This document shows positions 55,144 through 57,128 of a stretch of DNA of 57,128 nucleotides, one piece after another; within the stretch, counting starts at the first letter, position 1, and every line of letters begins with the position of its first letter. A program made the translations under genes and the position numbers. The notes under the pieces are model-generated. The model had not been told where the DNA came from and ran no database searches. It saw only the letters and a program-made list of their open reading frames with translations. Origin of the DNA: a virus; the IMG/VR virus record IMGVR_UViG_3300022752_000082, positions 1 through 57,128 of that record; one strand, written 5' to 3'.

Positions 55144-57128
55144 GTGGCAATTAATTTTCCAAATAGCCCGTCTGTCAACGACACGCACACGGTCGGCAAC
55201 CGACGTTGGATCTGGACCGGCTCAACCTGGGACCTTGATAGAGACTACATCAACGACCTCGAGGACGTCAGTATCACGGGCCCTGCCAACGGCCAGCTTC
55301 TTGTCTACGACGGCACCGACTGGAAAAACGAGGTCATGCCGTCAAACGAGCCGATGGGCCATGAGGACATCACCGAGAGCACTATCTCGTTTAACAACGC
55401 ATCGCGCACGTTTACAATCACACCAACCGGCGCGTCGTTCACCGTGTGGGTGCAGGGTAAGCGATTTGTAAAGACGACGTCGCAGTCAGTCCAGGTGCCT
55501 AACAACACCGGTCTGTACTACATCTACTTTAACTCATCCGGAACCCTCGCGCAGAAGACAACGTACTTTACGTGGGACCAAGACGCTCCAACAGCTTATG
55601 TCTATTGGAATTCTGGAACTGGTGCGGCCTACTACGTTGCAGACGAGCGGCACGGAATCACTCTTGACTGGCAAACGCACGAGTATCTGCACCGCACACG
55701 GGGAGCAGTCATCGCGTCCGGCTTTGGTGCAACCGACTACACAATTACAGGCGACGGTTCACTCGATACTCACGCGCAGATCACTCTTACCGGTGGAACG
55801 TTCTTTGACGAAGACATGGAAATTGTCATTGTTGACGACCCAACACCGGCTGCAAATACATTTGAGCAGGATCTTACGATCGCTAAGATTCCGATGTTTT
55901 ACCACTCAGGTTCGACCGGAGCGTGGATAGCAGACACGGCGACAGAATTTCCGATGAAGCAGGGCGCGCTTCGTGCCCGCTACAACTTAAACACCGCCGG
56001 GACGTGGTCAACAGCCGACATCACGTCAAATGACTTCGGTATCACCTGGATCGTTGCGACAAACAACATCGGTAATCCAATCATCGGTATTCTTGGCCAA
56101 GAAAACTACAACACGATCGGCGCTGCCGAAGCGGCGTCGTGGGACGACCTTAACCTTACAAACTTTCCGTCTGTAGAGTTCCGCCCGCTGTACAAGGTCA
56201 TCTACCAGACAAACAACTCGTACGCGAGCACGCCGCACACGCGACTTCGTGGAGTCTGGGACCTCCGCCAGATCGGCGCGGTTGGCGCCGGATACACCGC
56301 AAACCCAGTATCAGACCACGGTCTGCTTTCTGGACTTGCTGATGATGATCACACGCAGTATCTCACGACTGGCCGACACGACGTCCATGACCACAGCACC
56401 GCACTCGGCACGGCGTCGCTCGGTGACCTGGGTGACGTCACGGTCACAGGTCCCGCCAACGGCGAGATCCTCCGCTACAACGGCACACAGTGGGTCAATG
56501 ACTCGTTCACACCGGTCGCAAACGCAAACCTCGCGGACCTCGCGGACGTCAACGTCACAGGCCCTTCTGGGCCGGTTGACGGTGAGTACCTGCGCTGGAA
56601 CGGCACCGCCTGGGTCAACGACGACATCGACCTCGGCGCTGACACGGTTGGCAACTACGTCGCCTCGGTCTCTGCTGGAACAGGCGTGTCGATCACCGGT
56701 CCGACAGGCGAGGGCGCGACGCCCACGATCTCCATCGGACAGGCCGTCGGTACAACTGATAACGTCACGTTCAACGACGTCATCGTCTCCGGTAACCTCA
56801 CCGTAAGCGGAACATCGACGACGCTCAACACCGAAAACCTCTATGTCGAGGACAACTTCGTCACTCTTAACTACGGCGCAACAGGCGCCGCCGCTCTTGA
56901 CGCAGGCATCGAGGTCGAGCGCGGCACCGACCCCAACGTTGCGATCCGCTGGAATGAAACGCAGAATTACTGGGAGTACACAAACGACGGCACAACGTAC
57001 TACCAGCTTCAACCAACCGGACCGACCGGACCGACCGGGGCGACAGGTGCAGCAAGCACTGTCACCGGTCCGACTGGTCCTCAGGGTGGCACGGGTCCAA
57101 CCGGCGCAACAGGCGACACCGGTCCGAC
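55144..57128 (+). CDS. Second fibre protein, partial at window end
   Basis: At least 661 aa from GTG (MAINFPNSPSVNDTHTVGNR...), open to the edge. 'GNRRWIWTGSTWDLDR' matches the phage fibre/baseplate 'W.W.G..W' module, also seen in 'GEILRYNGTQWVND' repeats at about 440-530. 'HGLLSGLADDDHTQYL' is the common fibre shaft motif and 'NVTFNDVIVSGNLTVSGTSTTLN' a trimeric-fibre signature. The last part turns into GPTGPTG collagen repeat. It extends past the window. Confidence 0.85.
   Translation, partial: MAINFPNSPSVNDTHTVGNRRWIWTGSTWDLDRDYINDLEDVSITGPANGQLLVYDGTDWKNEVMPSNEPMGHEDITESTISFNNASRTFTITPTGASFTVWVQGKRFVKTTSQSVQVPNNTGLYYIYFNSSGTLAQKTTYFTWDQDAPTAYVYWNSGTGAAYYVADERHGITLDWQTHEYLHRTRGAVIASGFGATDYTITGDGSLDTHAQITLTGGTFFDEDMEIVIVDDPTPAANTFEQDLTIAKIPMFYHSGSTGAWIADTATEFPMKQGALRARYNLNTAGTWSTADITSNDFGITWIVATNNIGNPIIGILGQENYNTIGAAEAASWDDLNLTNFPSVEFRPLYKVIYQTNNSYASTPHTRLRGVWDLRQIGAVGAGYTANPVSDHGLLSGLADDDHTQYLTTGRHDVHDHSTALGTASLGDLGDVTVTGPANGEILRYNGTQWVNDSFTPVANANLADLADVNVTGPSGPVDGEYLRWNGTAWVNDDIDLGADTVGNYVASVSAGTGVSITGPTGEGATPTISIGQAVGTTDNVTFNDVIVSGNLTVSGTSTTLNTENLYVEDNFVTLNYGATGAAALDAGIEVERGTDPNVAIRWNETQNYWEYTNDGTTYYQLQPTGPTGPTGATGAASTVTGPTGPQGGTGPTGATGDTGP

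Overview
The window looks like part of a tailed double-stranded DNA phage genome (Caudoviricetes-like) from an actinobacterial host. The phage signs are a large terminase, a small-terminase-like protein, several lysis enzymes, a P4-type primase-helicase and collagen-like tail fibres. The actinobacterial signs are a WhiB regulator, a DUF3039 protein, high GC, many GTG starts, and apparently leaderless genes. Long Thr-rich linkers in two exported proteins would fit Acidimicrobiia-like freshwater or marine hosts, but that host assignment is inference.

Layout. 1-200: GC-rich tandem repeats. 198-2778 (leftward): peptidoglycan-binding protein, large terminase, methyltransferase. 2.8-26.6 kb (leftward, with one inverted unit): a dense accessory block of about 65 small genes. 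Most sit in self-contained cassettes made of a near-identical extended -10 promoter, a short leader hairpin, a GAAAGGAC-type ribosome site, one to four small ORFs, and often a GC hairpin. I count 36 copies of this promoter. Recognisable products here are a WhiB protein, an HslV/proteasome-like peptidase, a MoxR-type AAA ATPase, a VWA protein with an HExxH motif, WGR-like proteins and many zinc-ribbon proteins. 26.7-30.7 kb (leftward): CHAP endolysin, small-terminase-like protein, small membrane proteins, tRNA-Thr, glycosyltransferase. 30.73-31.15 kb: divergent control region with two inverted repeats.

31.15-36.4 kb (rightward): a large Thr-rich membrane-anchored protein, a secreted subtilase and small helix-turn-helix (HTH)-like proteins. 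36.4-40.8 kb (leftward): a metabolic and repair operon with Nei-type glycosylase, DUF3039 protein, B12-dependent ribonucleotide reductase, clavaminate-synthase-like 2-oxoglutarate oxygenase, ferredoxin and a zinc protein. 41.0-43.7 kb: lysis cassette (holin-like proteins, lipoprotein, M15 peptidase endolysin) facing a lytic transglycosylase. 43.9-45.3 kb: sugar-nucleotidyltransferase-like protein and a small serine recombinase. 45.4-49.9 kb: replication module with primase-polymerase/SF3 helicase and a metallophosphoesterase. 50.0 kb to the end: two collagen-repeat fibre genes, the second running off the window.

The observations most worth following are: the cassette array with its shared promoter and covarying leader hairpins; stop codons of upstream genes placed inside those promoters; a bipartite CCCGTCTGCA...GCCTG repeat that runs through genes in all three reading frames; the HslV-like peptidase and the MoxR/VWA-zincin pair in a phage that also carries a B12-dependent reductase; and the reductase-oxygenase-ferredoxin operon. 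All functional statements rest on motifs read by eye; no database search was possible.
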